Below are positions 34,495-43,023 of a stretch of 64,000 nucleotides of DNA, piece by piece. The position numbers and the translations under genes were made by a program. The DNA is from RPQJ01 sp963707145. Lineage in GTDB: Bacteria > Pseudomonadota > Gammaproteobacteria > Steroidobacterales > Steroidobacteraceae. The notes beneath the pieces are model-generated. The model was not told the origin of the DNA, searched no databases, and saw only the letters and a program-made list of their open reading frames with translations. Location: NCBI GenBank assembly GCA_963707145.1, contig CAVPOQ010000002.1, forward strand, positions 1-64,000, written 5' to 3'. Within the stretch, counting starts at the first letter, position 1. Each line of letters starts with the position of its first letter.

Positions 34495-35094
34495 GTGATG
34501 ACCCTGTTTTCCCGGGGCGACGACCCGCACTGCCATCGAGTGCGGATCGCGCTTGCGGCCAAGAGCCTCGGGGCACGCGTGGTCGAGTGCGACCCGACGC
34601 GGCCGCCCGAGGACCTCATCGACCTGAATCCGTTCCAGTCGCTGCCGACGCTCACGGACCGCGACCTCGTGATCTACGGCGCCGGCATCATCTGCGAGTA
34701 CCTCGACGAGCGGTTCCCCGCGCCGGCCCTGATGCCGGGCGACCCCGCCGGCCGCGCCCAGGCCCGCATCGCCGCGCAGCGCATCGAACTCGACTGGTAT
34801 TCGCTGGTGCCCGATCTCGAAGGCGGCGAGCGCCGCGAACTGCTGCGGGCCCGGCGGCGGCTGCTCGAGACCGTGGTTGCGACGGAGCCGCTGCTGCGCG
34901 TGAAGCCCTGGTTTCTCTCCGACCAGTTCTCCGTGCTCGACGCGGCGGTCGCGCCGATCCTCTGGCGGCTGCCGCGCTGGGGCGTCGCGATCCCGCCGAC
35001 CGCGCCCACCGTCGAGCGTTATTGCCGCCGGCTGTTCGCCCACCCCGCCGTGCGCACGAGCCTGTCGCCCGAGGAGCAGGAGATGCGTGCGTGA
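34495..35094 (+). CDS. sspA: Stringent starvation protein A homologue (GST fold)
   Basis: 199 residues from GTG 34495, followed directly by ATG. The glutathione-S-transferase-like N-terminal domain starts MMTLFSRGDDPHCHRVRIALA and has NPFQSLPTL (cis-Pro loop) and the conserved ICEYLDERFP; a helical C-terminal domain follows. SspA binds RNA polymerase and modulates promoters in stationary phase and in acid stress. Neighbours petABC and sspB are the standard context. It overlaps sspB by GTGA. Confidence 0.92.
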   Translation: MMTLFSRGDDPHCHRVRIALAAKSLGARVVECDPTRPPEDLIDLNPFQSLPTLTDRDLVIYGAGIICEYLDERFPAPALMPGDPAGRAQARIAAQRIELDWYSLVPDLEGGERRELLRARRRLLETVVATEPLLRVKPWFLSDQFSVLDAAVAPILWRLPRWGVAIPPTAPTVERYCRRLFAHPAVRTSLSPEEQEMRA

Positions 35095-35519
35095 AGCCGC
35101 GGCGGCCGTACCTGCTGCGGGCGATGCACGAGTGGATCAGCGAGAGCGGCTGCACGCCGCACATCGTGGTGGATGCAAACCTGTCGGGGGTCGAGGTGCC
35201 GCGACAGCACGTCAAGGACGGCAAGATCGTCCTGAACATCAGCTGGTCGGCGACAGCGCAGCTCACGCTCGGCAACGAGGAGCTGAGCTTCAGCGGCCGA
35301 TTCGGCGGCGCGAGCATGGGCGTGCGCATCCCGATGGACGCGATTGTCGCCGTGTACGCGCGCGAGACAGGGCAGGGCATGGTGTTCGCCGAGGAAACGA
35401 CTTCCCCCCCAGGCGGGGGGCCACCAACCGGGCCGACCGGGCCATCGGGAGCAAAGGGGCCACAGGCGTCGGAGACGAAGCCCGGGACCGCCCGTCCGAA
35501 GCTGACTGTGGTGAAGTAG
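35091..35519 (+). CDS. sspB: ClpXP specificity-enhancing factor SspB, with collagen-like linker
   Basis: 142 residues from GTG 35091. The substrate-binding domain (about 1-102) starts PRRPYLLRAMHEWISESGC and includes PHIVVDANLSGVEVP. The protein ends RPKLTVVK, the ClpX-binding XB motif that tethers SspB-bound ssrA-tagged proteins to ClpXP. Between them, residues 103-134 are replaced by a Gly-Pro-rich linker with GPTGPSGAKGPQ, a collagen-like G-X-Y run (codons 35397-35492). Linkers in this family are flexible and variable, so it is in keeping with function but unusual in composition. Confidence 0.93.
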   Translation: MKPRRPYLLRAMHEWISESGCTPHIVVDANLSGVEVPRQHVKDGKIVLNISWSATAQLTLGNEELSFSGRFGGASMGVRIPMDAIVAVYARETGQGMVFAEETTSPPGGGPPTGPTGPSGAKGPQASETKPGTARPKLTVVK

Positions 35520-35603
35520 CGGTGCTGCCGCGCCCGCAGTCCTCCAGGGGTGTCGATCGAGGAGTCCCCGGTGCGGACCGGGTCCCGGATCAGACGTCGC
35601 GGG

Positions 35604-35978
35604 TCAGGCCCGGAATGCGTCGCGGATCCAGGTCACTCGCGGCGGTTCGCCGACCGCGGCCGCGTCGATCGCCACCACGTCGAATCGGGCCGCGAGCCTG
35701 CGGTAGGCGGGGCGCGTGAGCATCAGGTGGCGCGCCGCGAGGATGAAGCGCCGCTGCTTGCGCGTCCCGACAGAGGCCGCCGCGCTGCCGTGCCCGGCGC
35801 TCGAGCGCGAGCGCACCTCGATCATCACGAGGGTGCTGCCGTCGAGCATCACGAGGTCGATCTCGCCGGCCCGGCACCGGTAGTTGCGCTCGAGCAACCG
35901 CAGGCCCTGCGACTCGAGGTGACGGCAGGCGAGGTCCTCGCCGCGCCGGCCGGCCGCAGTCGTCGTCTCAGGGCGCAC
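35604..35978 (-). CDS. yraN: UPF0102 endonuclease-like protein YraN
   Basis: 124 residues from a GTG start. GRRGEDLACRHLESQG, the RAGEIDLVMLDGSTLVMIEVRSRS core (Glu, Asp and E-x-K-like acidic pattern of the restriction-endonuclease fold) and a basic helix match the UPF0102 family. Its biological role is unknown. It overlaps lpoA by 11 bases, as in many Gammaproteobacteria where yraN and lpoA are adjacent. Confidence 0.9.
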   Translation of the reverse strand: MRPETTTAAGRRGEDLACRHLESQGLRLLERNYRCRAGEIDLVMLDGSTLVMIEVRSRSSAGHGSAAASVGTRKQRRFILAARHLMLTRPAYRRLAARFDVVAIDAAAVGEPPRVTWIRDAFRA

Positions 35979-37851
35979 CGGGCGGGGCCGGCAGGAACGC
36001 CGGTCCGGCGACCTGCGGCCGGCCGCGCTCGACCTGCGCCCACTCGAGCTCCCGCTGTACGCGACCGTCCGGCGCGATCGTCAGCCGGCCCGTGAGGCCG
36101 TTCAGTCCGCCACCGCGGACCACGGGACCCAGCCCGCGCAGCAGACGGTAGGCATCGAAACCGAAAGCGTACAGGCGCATGCGCCCGCGGGCCGCGCCCG
36201 ACCAGTCCGATTGCAGCAGGTCCCAGAGTTCCGGTGCGCCCTGGCCGGCGGTCACGATCCACGGCATCTCCGGGAACACGACGCCGTCGAGGTCCGGTAC
36301 CGGGCGCGAGCCGGGCTCGAGAGCGTCGGAGGTCGCGTACACGGGAACCGTGTAGGTCATCTGGAAACGCAGCTGCGGGACGAGGGCGCGCGCTGCGCCG
36401 GCGGTCGCCGCAAGGAACACGAACTGCGGCCCGTCGCCCGCTTCCGCGATTGCGTCCCGCTTGGGCGGCGGGCCCTTGGTGCTGCGGTCGCCGGCGCCGC
36501 CGAAGCGCCCGAGCGCGGCCCGCAGCGGCCCCGAGAAATCGCTGGCGGAGGGCTCGTAGAACTGTACCGAGGTGAGTTCGACGCCGCTCACCCGCAGTTC
36601 GTCGGTAAACGCCGCGTGCAGGCGTTCTCCCCAGGCGTTGTTCGGGAACAGCGCGATGCCGCGGGCGCGGCCGTCCTCGGCGATGCGGCGCGCGACCGCG
36701 CGCGCTTCCTGCTCCGGGTCCAGCGCGAACTGGAACAGGAACGGAGGCGGAGACTCGAGCGACACGGCATTGAGCGCCAGTGTCGGCACCGGCAGCTGCC
36801 GGGCCGCCACCAGCGCCGCGACGTCCTCTTTCGCGAGCGGCCCCGCGATCGCGGTCGCGCCGGCTTCGAGCGCCGCGGCATAGGCGCCGACGGCGCCAGC
36901 GGGCGCGGTGTCGAGGATCTCGATGCGCGGTCGGCTGCCAGCGGGCTCGGCGAGCGCGCCGGCGAGAAAGCCGTCGCGCACCGCGCGGCCCGCGGCCTGC
37001 AGCCGGCCCGACAGCGGCAGCAGCAGCCCGATCACCTCGGCCGGTCCCGTGATGGCCGGCGCAGCTGCGACCGCGGCAGCCGCCGTGTCGACCGCGGGCT
37101 CGGGCAGGAACGCTCCGCCGGGGTGATCGGGGTGGCGCGCACGCCAGTCCGCGGCGCGCCTGGCGTGCGCGTCGGGCTCGGCGCCGGACGCCGCGAGCAC
37201 CGCCGCGAGTTCGAACCACGCACGCTCGTACGGCGTGGCACCCGCCGGCACGGCCGCGGCCGCAGCCGGGTTGGCGCGCAGTGCGTCCACCAGCAGCGCA
37301 TCGTTCGCGCGCCGATCCTCGACCGTGCTCAGCAGCTGAGCGCGCGACGCGACCGTGCGCATGCCGTCGAGCATGCGTCCCGCCGCGAACTCGGCCGCGG
37401 CCCGCAGGCCCAGCAGTTCGACGGCCAGCGGTGCGGGCCAGGGTTCGGGCACGCGACGCAGGGCCTCGATGGCCGCGTCCGGCCGGCCTTGCGCCAGCGC
37501 GAGCTCGGCCTGTACACGCGCGCGCAGCACGGCATCGTCGCCGCCGACGTCGTCGCCGGTCTTCGCGAGCATGCGCCGCGCGTCGTCGAGCCGACCGGCG
37601 GCCAGGTATTCGCGCGCCGCGAGCAGCGAGAGTCGCGCGTCCCAGTCGCGGAAGGCGCGTTTCGCGAGCGACTCGTAGCGTTCGCCCGCCTGCGCGTGCT
37701 GGCCGCTGCGCGCGAGCGCGTCGGCGGCCGCGAGGTCGTCGGAGCGCGAGGCATCGGCGACGCCGGGAACGAGTGCGCAGAGCGCGGCGCCGAGCAGCGC
37801 GGCGGCGAGCCACGCACGGACTTGCCGGCCACTGAAGCGAGCGTGCAGCAT
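35968..37851 (-). CDS. lpoA: Penicillin-binding protein activator LpoA (LppC family)
   Basis: 627 residues from ATG 37851. A signal segment (about 12-34) is followed by an N-terminal TPR-like half (about 36-265) and a periplasmic-binding-protein-like half (about 275-610; VIGLLLPLSGRLQAAG, GPLAKEDVAALV, NNAWGERL). In E. coli the protein activates the PBP1A transpeptidase from the outer membrane. A classical lipobox is not visible: the only Cys in the signal region (Cys25, GAALC) has Leu at -1, so lipidation is uncertain. It is divergent from rsmI, the two starts being 20 bases apart. Confidence 0.87.
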   Translation of the reverse strand: MLHARFSGRQVRAWLAAALLGAALCALVPGVADASRSDDLAAADALARSGQHAQAGERYESLAKRAFRDWDARLSLLAAREYLAAGRLDDARRMLAKTGDDVGGDDAVLRARVQAELALAQGRPDAAIEALRRVPEPWPAPLAVELLGLRAAAEFAAGRMLDGMRTVASRAQLLSTVEDRRANDALLVDALRANPAAAAAVPAGATPYERAWFELAAVLAASGAEPDAHARRAADWRARHPDHPGGAFLPEPAVDTAAAAVAAAPAITGPAEVIGLLLPLSGRLQAAGRAVRDGFLAGALAEPAGSRPRIEILDTAPAGAVGAYAAALEAGATAIAGPLAKEDVAALVAARQLPVPTLALNAVSLESPPPFLFQFALDPEQEARAVARRIAEDGRARGIALFPNNAWGERLHAAFTDELRVSGVELTSVQFYEPSASDFSGPLRAALGRFGGAGDRSTKGPPPKRDAIAEAGDGPQFVFLAATAGAARALVPQLRFQMTYTVPVYATSDALEPGSRPVPDLDGVVFPEMPWIVTAGQGAPELWDLLQSDWSGAARGRMRLYAFGFDAYRLLRGLGPVVRGGGLNGLTGRLTIAPDGRVQRELEWAQVERGRPQVAGPAFLPAPPGAP

Positions 37852-37870
37852 GGCAGCGAGGGAGGCGCCG

Positions 37871-38758
37871 GTGACAGGAGATTCCACGGATTCTATAGCG
37901 CGGGCGGGGCGGGGCACACTGTTCGTGGTCGCCACGCCGATCGGCAACCTGGCCGACCTGTCCACGCGCGCCCGCGAGGTGCTCGGCATTGCCGATCTGC
38001 TCCTCGCCGAGGACACGCGCCACACGCGCCAGCTGCTTGCTGCCTGCGGGATCGAGCGGCCGCAGGGCGCGATCGAGTCGCTGCACGAGCACAATGAGCG
38101 TGCACGCGTTGCGGAGATCGTCGCACGCCTGCTGGGCGGCGCGACGGTGGCGCTCGCGAGCGACGCCGGCACGCCGCTGGTGAGCGATCCAGGGACCGCG
38201 CTGGTGAGCGCGGCCGCGGCGGCCGGCGTCGAGCTGGTCGCGGTGCCGGGCCCGTGCGCGGCGATCGCGGCGTTGTCGGTGGCTGCCCTGCCGTGTGCGC
38301 GTTTTGCGTTCGAAGGCTTCCTGCCCGCGAAGCCGGCCGCGCGCCGGCGCGCGCTCGAGACGCTCGCCGCCGAGTCGCGCACGCTCGTGTTCTACGAGGC
38401 GCCGCATCGCCTCCGCGAGACACTCGACGACCTCGCGGCGGCGCTCGGCGACTCGCGACCCGCGTCGGTCGCGCGCGAACTGACGAAGCGCTTCGAGTCG
38501 GTGTATCGCGGCACGCTCGGGTCGCTGGCGCGCCAAAGCGCGACGGACGTGGACATGGCGCGCGGTGAGATCGTGATCGTGGTGCAGGGCGCGGTCGGCG
38601 AGGTTGCGGCCGATGACGCGGCTGCGGAGCGCGTGCTGCGCGTCCTGCTCGGGGAACTGCCGCCGACGCAGGCCGCGAAACTCGCCGCACAGATCACGGG
38701 TCGCGCGCGCCGCGAACTGTACGAGCGTGCGCTCGCGCTGCGTCCGCCGCGGCAGTAG
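37871..38758 (+). CDS. rsmI: 16S rRNA (cytidine1402-2'-O)-methyltransferase
   Basis: 295 residues from GTG 37871, preferred because GGAGG lies five bases before it; the ATG at 37850 lacks a ribosome site. Tetrapyrrole-methylase fold: GTLFVVATPIGNLADLS, the LAEDTRHTRQLL loop, ALASDAGTPLVSDPG (SAM site) and AVPGPCAAIAAL. It 2'-O-methylates C1402 in the 16S decoding site; RsmH, encoded 2 kb away, methylates N4 of the same base. It is followed by rnpB in the conserved order. Confidence 0.95.
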   Translation: MTGDSTDSIARAGRGTLFVVATPIGNLADLSTRAREVLGIADLLLAEDTRHTRQLLAACGIERPQGAIESLHEHNERARVAEIVARLLGGATVALASDAGTPLVSDPGTALVSAAAAAGVELVAVPGPCAAIAALSVAALPCARFAFEGFLPAKPAARRRALETLAAESRTLVFYEAPHRLRETLDDLAAALGDSRPASVARELTKRFESVYRGTLGSLARQSATDVDMARGEIVIVVQGAVGEVAADDAAAERVLRVLLGELPPTQAAKLAAQITGRARRELYERALALRPPRQ

Positions 38759-38768
38759 TGGTCGTGCG

Positions 38769-38774
38769 TATAAT
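38769..38774 (+). promoter_or_regulatory. -10 box of rnpB
   Basis: Consensus TATAAT ending seven bases before the predicted 5' end of the RNase P RNA. It lies just after the rsmI stop. The -35 region is GC-rich and has no recognisable hexamer. Confidence 0.65.
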
Positions 38775-38780
38775 CGTGGC

Positions 38781-39149
<369 letters not shown>

Positions 39150-39164
39150 TTCTTCTTTCTTGTC

Positions 39165-39541
39165 TATGACGCGCCCCGGATTCCCAAGGCGGTCGGCAAC
39201 CATTGCTGGCACGCCGCGTCTCGGAGCGTAATCCGCCGGGCGCCTCCCACTCTGGCCCACCTCCGGTGCGCAGTGCCGCCCGGGATTTCCACCGGCGTGG
39301 CCGAAATTCTCCCACAGGATCGCCGGAAGTCCGGTCGTGAGCGCCGTCGGAAAGCACGCGTCTGGCGTCCCACCGATGCCGATCAATGCCAGATCCCACC
39401 AGGGCCAATTTCTAACCCGTACCTAAGGAAGGTTTGATAACCGCATGATTGATATGGCGATCTAGATCGCCGCATTCGACCGATGGGCCCCCCGTACCCG
39501 CTAAGTCACTGTGCCTCATGGAAAATCTTTCGCGCGAAGCG
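39165..39541. other. Non-coding spacer between rnpB and the mra promoter
   Basis: About 380 bases without a believable gene: reading frames here change composition midway and run into antisense of rnpB. The stretch is visibly less GC-rich than its surroundings, especially 39400-39480 (TTTGATAACCGCATGATTGA). It contains one perfect 16-base palindrome, listed separately. It may be a remnant of an inserted element or a long leader; nothing in it can be named. Confidence 0.5.
39456..39471. repeat. Perfect 16-base palindrome
   Basis: GGCGATCTAGATCGCC reads identically on both strands, in the AT-richer part of the rnpB-mraZ spacer. It could be a binding site for a dimeric regulator about 70 bases upstream of the mra -35 box. 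Confidence 0.5.
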
Positions 39542-39571
39542 TTGACTCTCCGCGCGCACGCGACCTATAGT
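39542..39571 (+). promoter_or_regulatory. Promoter of the mra/dcw cluster
   Basis: -35 TTGACT (39542-39547), 18-base spacer, -10 TATAGT (39566-39571); CTATAG one base earlier gives a 17-base spacer. The start site would fall close to the first MraZ repeat, the arrangement known for the E. coli mra promoter. Confidence 0.8.
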
Positions 39572-39580
39572 GCCGCGAAG

Positions 39581-39605
39581 TGGGATGAAGTGGGATGAAA
39601 TGGGC
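39581..39605 (+). promoter_or_regulatory. MraZ operator: three TGGGN repeats at 10-base spacing
   Basis: TGGGA (39581), TGGGA (39591) and TGGGC (39601) are separated by exactly five bases each. MraZ is known to bind direct TGGGN repeats with 5-base spacing next to its promoter and repress the dcw cluster. Here they begin about ten bases after the -10 box and 48 bases before mraZ, so autoregulation is very likely. Confidence 0.9.
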
Positions 39606-39628
39606 CGAAGGCCCAGAAGCAGCCTGAA

Positions 39629-40084
39629 ATGTTTCGCGGCGCCAACAAAGTGACGCTCGACGCCAAGGGGCGGATGGCCATGCCTGCGCGGTACCGGGAC
39701 ACCCTGGTCGAGCGCAGCGAGGGCCGCCTCGTTGCGACCGTCGACCGGGCCGACCGGTGCCTGCTGATCTACCCCCTGCCGGACTGGGAGGAGATCGAAC
39801 GCAAGCTCATGCGCCTGCCGACCCTGAATCCTCAGGCGCGGCGGCTGCAGCGCTTGATGGTCGGCCATGCGACCGACCTCGAGCTCGACTCGCACGGCCG
39901 GGTGCTGGTGCCGCCGAAGCTGCGCGAATACGCGGGGCTCACGCGCCAGGCGATGCTGATCGGGCAGGGCAGCCGCTTCGAGCTCTGGGATGAGCAGCAC
40001 TGGAACGAGCGCCGCGAGGTCTGGCTGCAGGCCGGCGAGGAGCCGGGCGAACTGCCGGCCGAACTCGGCCAGCTGTCGCTGTAG
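39629..40084 (+). CDS. mraZ: Transcriptional regulator MraZ
   Basis: 151 residues with two AbrB-like halves, each with the DxxGR signature: LDAKGRMAMPARYRD (about 10-24) and LDSHGRVLVPPKLREY (about 86-101). It forms a ring-shaped oligomer that represses its own promoter; the matching three-repeat operator lies just upstream. First gene of the dcw cluster, ten bases before rsmH. Confidence 0.97.
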   Translation: MFRGANKVTLDAKGRMAMPARYRDTLVERSEGRLVATVDRADRCLLIYPLPDWEEIERKLMRLPTLNPQARRLQRLMVGHATDLELDSHGRVLVPPKLREYAGLTRQAMLIGQGSRFELWDEQHWNERREVWLQAGEEPGELPAELGQLSL

Positions 40085-40094
40085 GCCCCGGGAC

Positions 40095-41024
40095 GTGTCG
40101 GAGCACACGCCGGTACTTCTCGCGGAAGTGCTGGCGGGCCTCGCGATCCGGCCCGCCGGTCGCTACTGCGACGCGACCTTCGGCAGGGGCGGCCATACCG
40201 CGGCGATCCTCGCCGCGCTCGGTCCCGCCGGTCAGGTCGTGGCGATCGACCGAGACCCGGAAGCGATCCGGGCCGGGCGCCGGCGGTTTGCGGGGGAATC
40301 GCGTCTCACGCTGGTGCAGGGGTCGTTTGGCCCGCTCGAGCAGCGGGTCCGGGCGGCGGGGATGGAAGGGGAGATCGACGGCGTGCTGATGGACCTCGGG
40401 GTCTCCTCACCGCAGCTCGACGAGGCCGGTCGCGGCTTCAGCTTCATGCAGGACGGGCCGCTCGACATGCGGATGGACAACGAGGCGGGACAGAGCGCGG
40501 CGCAGTGGCTCGCGAAAGCCGGCGAACACGAGATCGCCGACGTCCTGCGCGGGCTGGGCGAGGAGCGCTTCGCCCGCCGCATCGCGCGCGCGATCGTCGC
40601 CGCGCGCGCCGAGGCGCCGCTCGCCCGCACCTCGCAGCTCGCCGAGCTCGTCGCCGCGGCCGTGCCGACCCGCGAGCCCGGCAAGCATCCCGCGACCCGG
40701 ACGTTCCAGGCGATCCGCATGCACGTGAACCGCGAGCTGGAGCAGATCGAGGCCGCGCTGCCGCAGGCCGTGGGGCTGCTCGGGGCCGGCGGGCGCCTCG
40801 GCGTGATCAGCTTCCACTCGCTCGAGGACCGGCTCGTCAAGCGCTTCATCCAGCGCGAGGAGCGCGGCGACCCGGTGTACGCCGGCCTGCCCACGGTGCC
40901 GCCGCACGCGCGGCCGCGCCTGCGGCGCGTCAACGGCGCGGTGCGTGCCGGCGCGGACGAGCTCGCCGCGAATCCCCGGGCCCGCAGCGCCACGCTGCGG
41001 GTTGCCGAGAGGCTTGCGGCATGA
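40095..41024 (+). CDS. rsmH: 16S rRNA (cytosine1402-N4)-methyltransferase
   Basis: 309 residues from GTG 40095. Conserved: EHTPVLLAEVLAGL, DATFGRGGHTAAIL (SAM motif I), DGVLMDLGVSSPQLD, and GRLGVISFHSLEDRLVKRF near the end. It N4-methylates C1402 of 16S rRNA, working on the same base as RsmI. It overlaps ftsL by ATGA. Confidence 0.96.
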   Translation: MSEHTPVLLAEVLAGLAIRPAGRYCDATFGRGGHTAAILAALGPAGQVVAIDRDPEAIRAGRRRFAGESRLTLVQGSFGPLEQRVRAAGMEGEIDGVLMDLGVSSPQLDEAGRGFSFMQDGPLDMRMDNEAGQSAAQWLAKAGEHEIADVLRGLGEERFARRIARAIVAARAEAPLARTSQLAELVAAAVPTREPGKHPATRTFQAIRMHVNRELEQIEAALPQAVGLLGAGGRLGVISFHSLEDRLVKRFIQREERGDPVYAGLPTVPPHARPRLRRVNGAVRAGADELAANPRARSATLRVAERLAA

Positions 41025-41296
41025 GCGCTGCGGGCCCGCGCATCGCGATCGCCGTGCTCTGGGCCGCGGTGCTCGGCTCCTCGCTCGGCGTGATCTACGC
41101 CAAGCACGAGGCGCGCACCCACTTCTACGAACTGCAGAAGCTCACCAACGAGCGCGACGAACTCGACATCGAGTGGGGTCAGCTGCAGCTCGAGCAGAGC
41201 ACGCTCGCGACCCACGGCCGCGTCGAGCAGGCGGCCCGCGACGACCTGCACATGTCCATCCCGCAGGTCGGCGACCTGCGCATCGTGCAGCCATGA
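41021..41296 (+). CDS. ftsL: Cell division protein FtsL
   Basis: 91 residues: one transmembrane helix (about 7-25) and a periplasmic coiled coil containing HEARTHFYELQKLTNERDEL, ending in HMSIPQVGDLRIV. FtsL joins FtsB and FtsQ and regulates FtsWI septal synthesis. Sequence conservation is low in this family, so the call relies on size, topology and its place between rsmH and ftsI, overlapping both by four bases. Confidence 0.93.
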   Translation: MSAAGPRIAIAVLWAAVLGSSLGVIYAKHEARTHFYELQKLTNERDELDIEWGQLQLEQSTLATHGRVEQAARDDLHMSIPQVGDLRIVQP

Positions 41297-43023
41297 AGCG
41301 CAAGTCGTCGTCCGCCGCCGATCCCGCAAGCCCGGCCTGGCGCCAGTGGTTCGTGCTCGGCATGCTCGCGGTCGGCGGGGTCGCGCTGCTGGCCCGCGCC
41401 GTGTACCTGCAGGTCATCGACCAGGAGTTCCTCCAGAAGGAGGGCAACGAGCGCATCCTGCGTACGGCGAAGCTCTCGGCCAGCCGCGGCATGATCCTCG
41501 ACCGCAACGGCGAGCCGCTGGCGGTGAGCACGCCCGTCGACACCGTGTGGGCCGACCCGCGCAAGCTCGCGCAGGTCCCGCAGGAATTCCCGCGGCTCGC
41601 CAAGGCGCTCGACCGCGATCCGCAGTGGCTCGCGCGGCGCGTGACCAGCAGTCTCGATCGCGAGTTCGTCTACCTCGTGCGACACATGCGACCGCAGGAC
41701 GCCGCGCGCGTCCGGGCGCTCGGCATCCCGGGCGTCAACACGCAGCGCGAGTACCGCCGCTACTACCCGGCGGGCGAGGTCACCGGCCATCTGCTCGGCT
41801 TCACCAACGTCGATGACGTCGGCCAGGAGGGCCTCGAGCTCGCCTTCGACCAGTGGCTCGGCGGCGTGCCGGGCGAAAAGCGCGTGATGCGCGACAGCCT
41901 CGGGCGGACCATCGAGGACATCGAGCGGATCCGCGCGCCGCGGCCCGGCCAGGACCTCTATACGAGCATCGACCTGCGCGTGCAGTACCTCGCCTACCGC
42001 GAACTGAAGGCCGCGGTGCAGGCCAACCGGGCGCGCTCGGGCTCGGTCGTGGTACTCGATGTCGCGACCGGCGAAGTGCTGGCGATGGTCAACCAGCCCT
42101 CGTTCAACCCGAACGACCGCGAGCAGTACGCGGCGTCGCGCTACCGCAACCGCGCCACCAACGACGTGTTCGAGCCCGGCTCGAGCATCAAGCCGTTCGT
42201 GGTCGCGGCGGGTCTCGAGACCGGGCGCTACCACCCGGCCACGGTGGTCGACACCTCGCCCGGGATGATCCGCGTCGGCATCAAGACGGTGAAGGACAAG
42301 CACAACCTCGGGGTCATCGACGTCACCACCGTGCTCGCGAAGTCGAGCAACGTCGGCGTCGTCAAGATCGCCCTGTCGCTCACCCCGGCCCAGATGTGGG
42401 AGGCGCTCGACCAGTTCGGCTTCGGCCGCGTCACCGGCTCGGGGTTCCCTGGCGAGTCGGCCGGCATCCTGCCGCAGCCCCGCCACTGGCGCCCGATCAA
42501 CCAGGCCACGATGTCCTATGGCTACGGGCTGTCGGTCACGCCGCTGCAGCTCACCCAGGCCTACGCAGTGCTGGGCTCGGGCGGCATCAACCGGTCTGTG
42601 TCGCTGCGCCGGCTCGACTCCGAGCCCACGGGCGAGCGCGTGCTCGAGGAGTCCGTGGCTCGCGACCTCGTCACGATGATGGAGGCGGTGGTGAGCGATG
42701 CCGGCACCGCGCGCCGTGCCCGCACCCTGGGCTATCGCGTCTCGGGCAAGACCGGCACCGCGTGGAAGGCCTCCGACCAGGGCGGCTACTCGACCAACAA
42801 GTACGTGGCGGTGTTCGGCGGCCTGGTGCCCGCCAGCAACCCGCGGCTCGCGGCCATCGTCGTGATCGACGAGCCAACGGGCGGCGCCTATTACGGCGGC
42901 GAGGTCGCCGCGCCGGTGTACTCCGCAGTCATGTCGGGTGCGCTGCGACTGCTCGCCATCCCGCCCGACGATCTGCAGCGGCTGCCGGCGACCACGCTCG
43001 TGCAGGCGGAGAACCCGTGGTGA
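41293..43023 (+). CDS. ftsI: Septal peptidoglycan transpeptidase FtsI (PBP3)
   Basis: 576 residues: a short cytoplasmic tail, one transmembrane helix (about 18-38), a pedestal domain (about 60-220) and a penicillin-binding transpeptidase domain. Active-site motifs are Ser297-x-x-Lys300 (SSIK), Ser351-x-Asn353 (SSN) and Lys486-Thr-Gly (KTGT). It crosslinks septal peptidoglycan with FtsW. Overlaps ftsL (ATGA) and murE (GTGA). Confidence 0.97.
   Translation: MKRKSSSAADPASPAWRQWFVLGMLAVGGVALLARAVYLQVIDQEFLQKEGNERILRTAKLSASRGMILDRNGEPLAVSTPVDTVWADPRKLAQVPQEFPRLAKALDRDPQWLARRVTSSLDREFVYLVRHMRPQDAARVRALGIPGVNTQREYRRYYPAGEVTGHLLGFTNVDDVGQEGLELAFDQWLGGVPGEKRVMRDSLGRTIEDIERIRAPRPGQDLYTSIDLRVQYLAYRELKAAVQANRARSGSVVVLDVATGEVLAMVNQPSFNPNDREQYAASRYRNRATNDVFEPGSSIKPFVVAAGLETGRYHPATVVDTSPGMIRVGIKTVKDKHNLGVIDVTTVLAKSSNVGVVKIALSLTPAQMWEALDQFGFGRVTGSGFPGESAGILPQPRHWRPINQATMSYGYGLSVTPLQLTQAYAVLGSGGINRSVSLRRLDSEPTGERVLEESVARDLVTMMEAVVSDAGTARRARTLGYRVSGKTGTAWKASDQGGYSTNKYVAVFGGLVPASNPRLAAIVVIDEPTGGAYYGGEVAAPVYSAVMSGALRLLAIPPDDLQRLPATTLVQAENPW

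Noticed and set aside
35397..35492. SspB linker as a frameshift product
   Set aside because: The frame leads directly into the conserved RPKLTVVK tail and the stop, so no indel is required.
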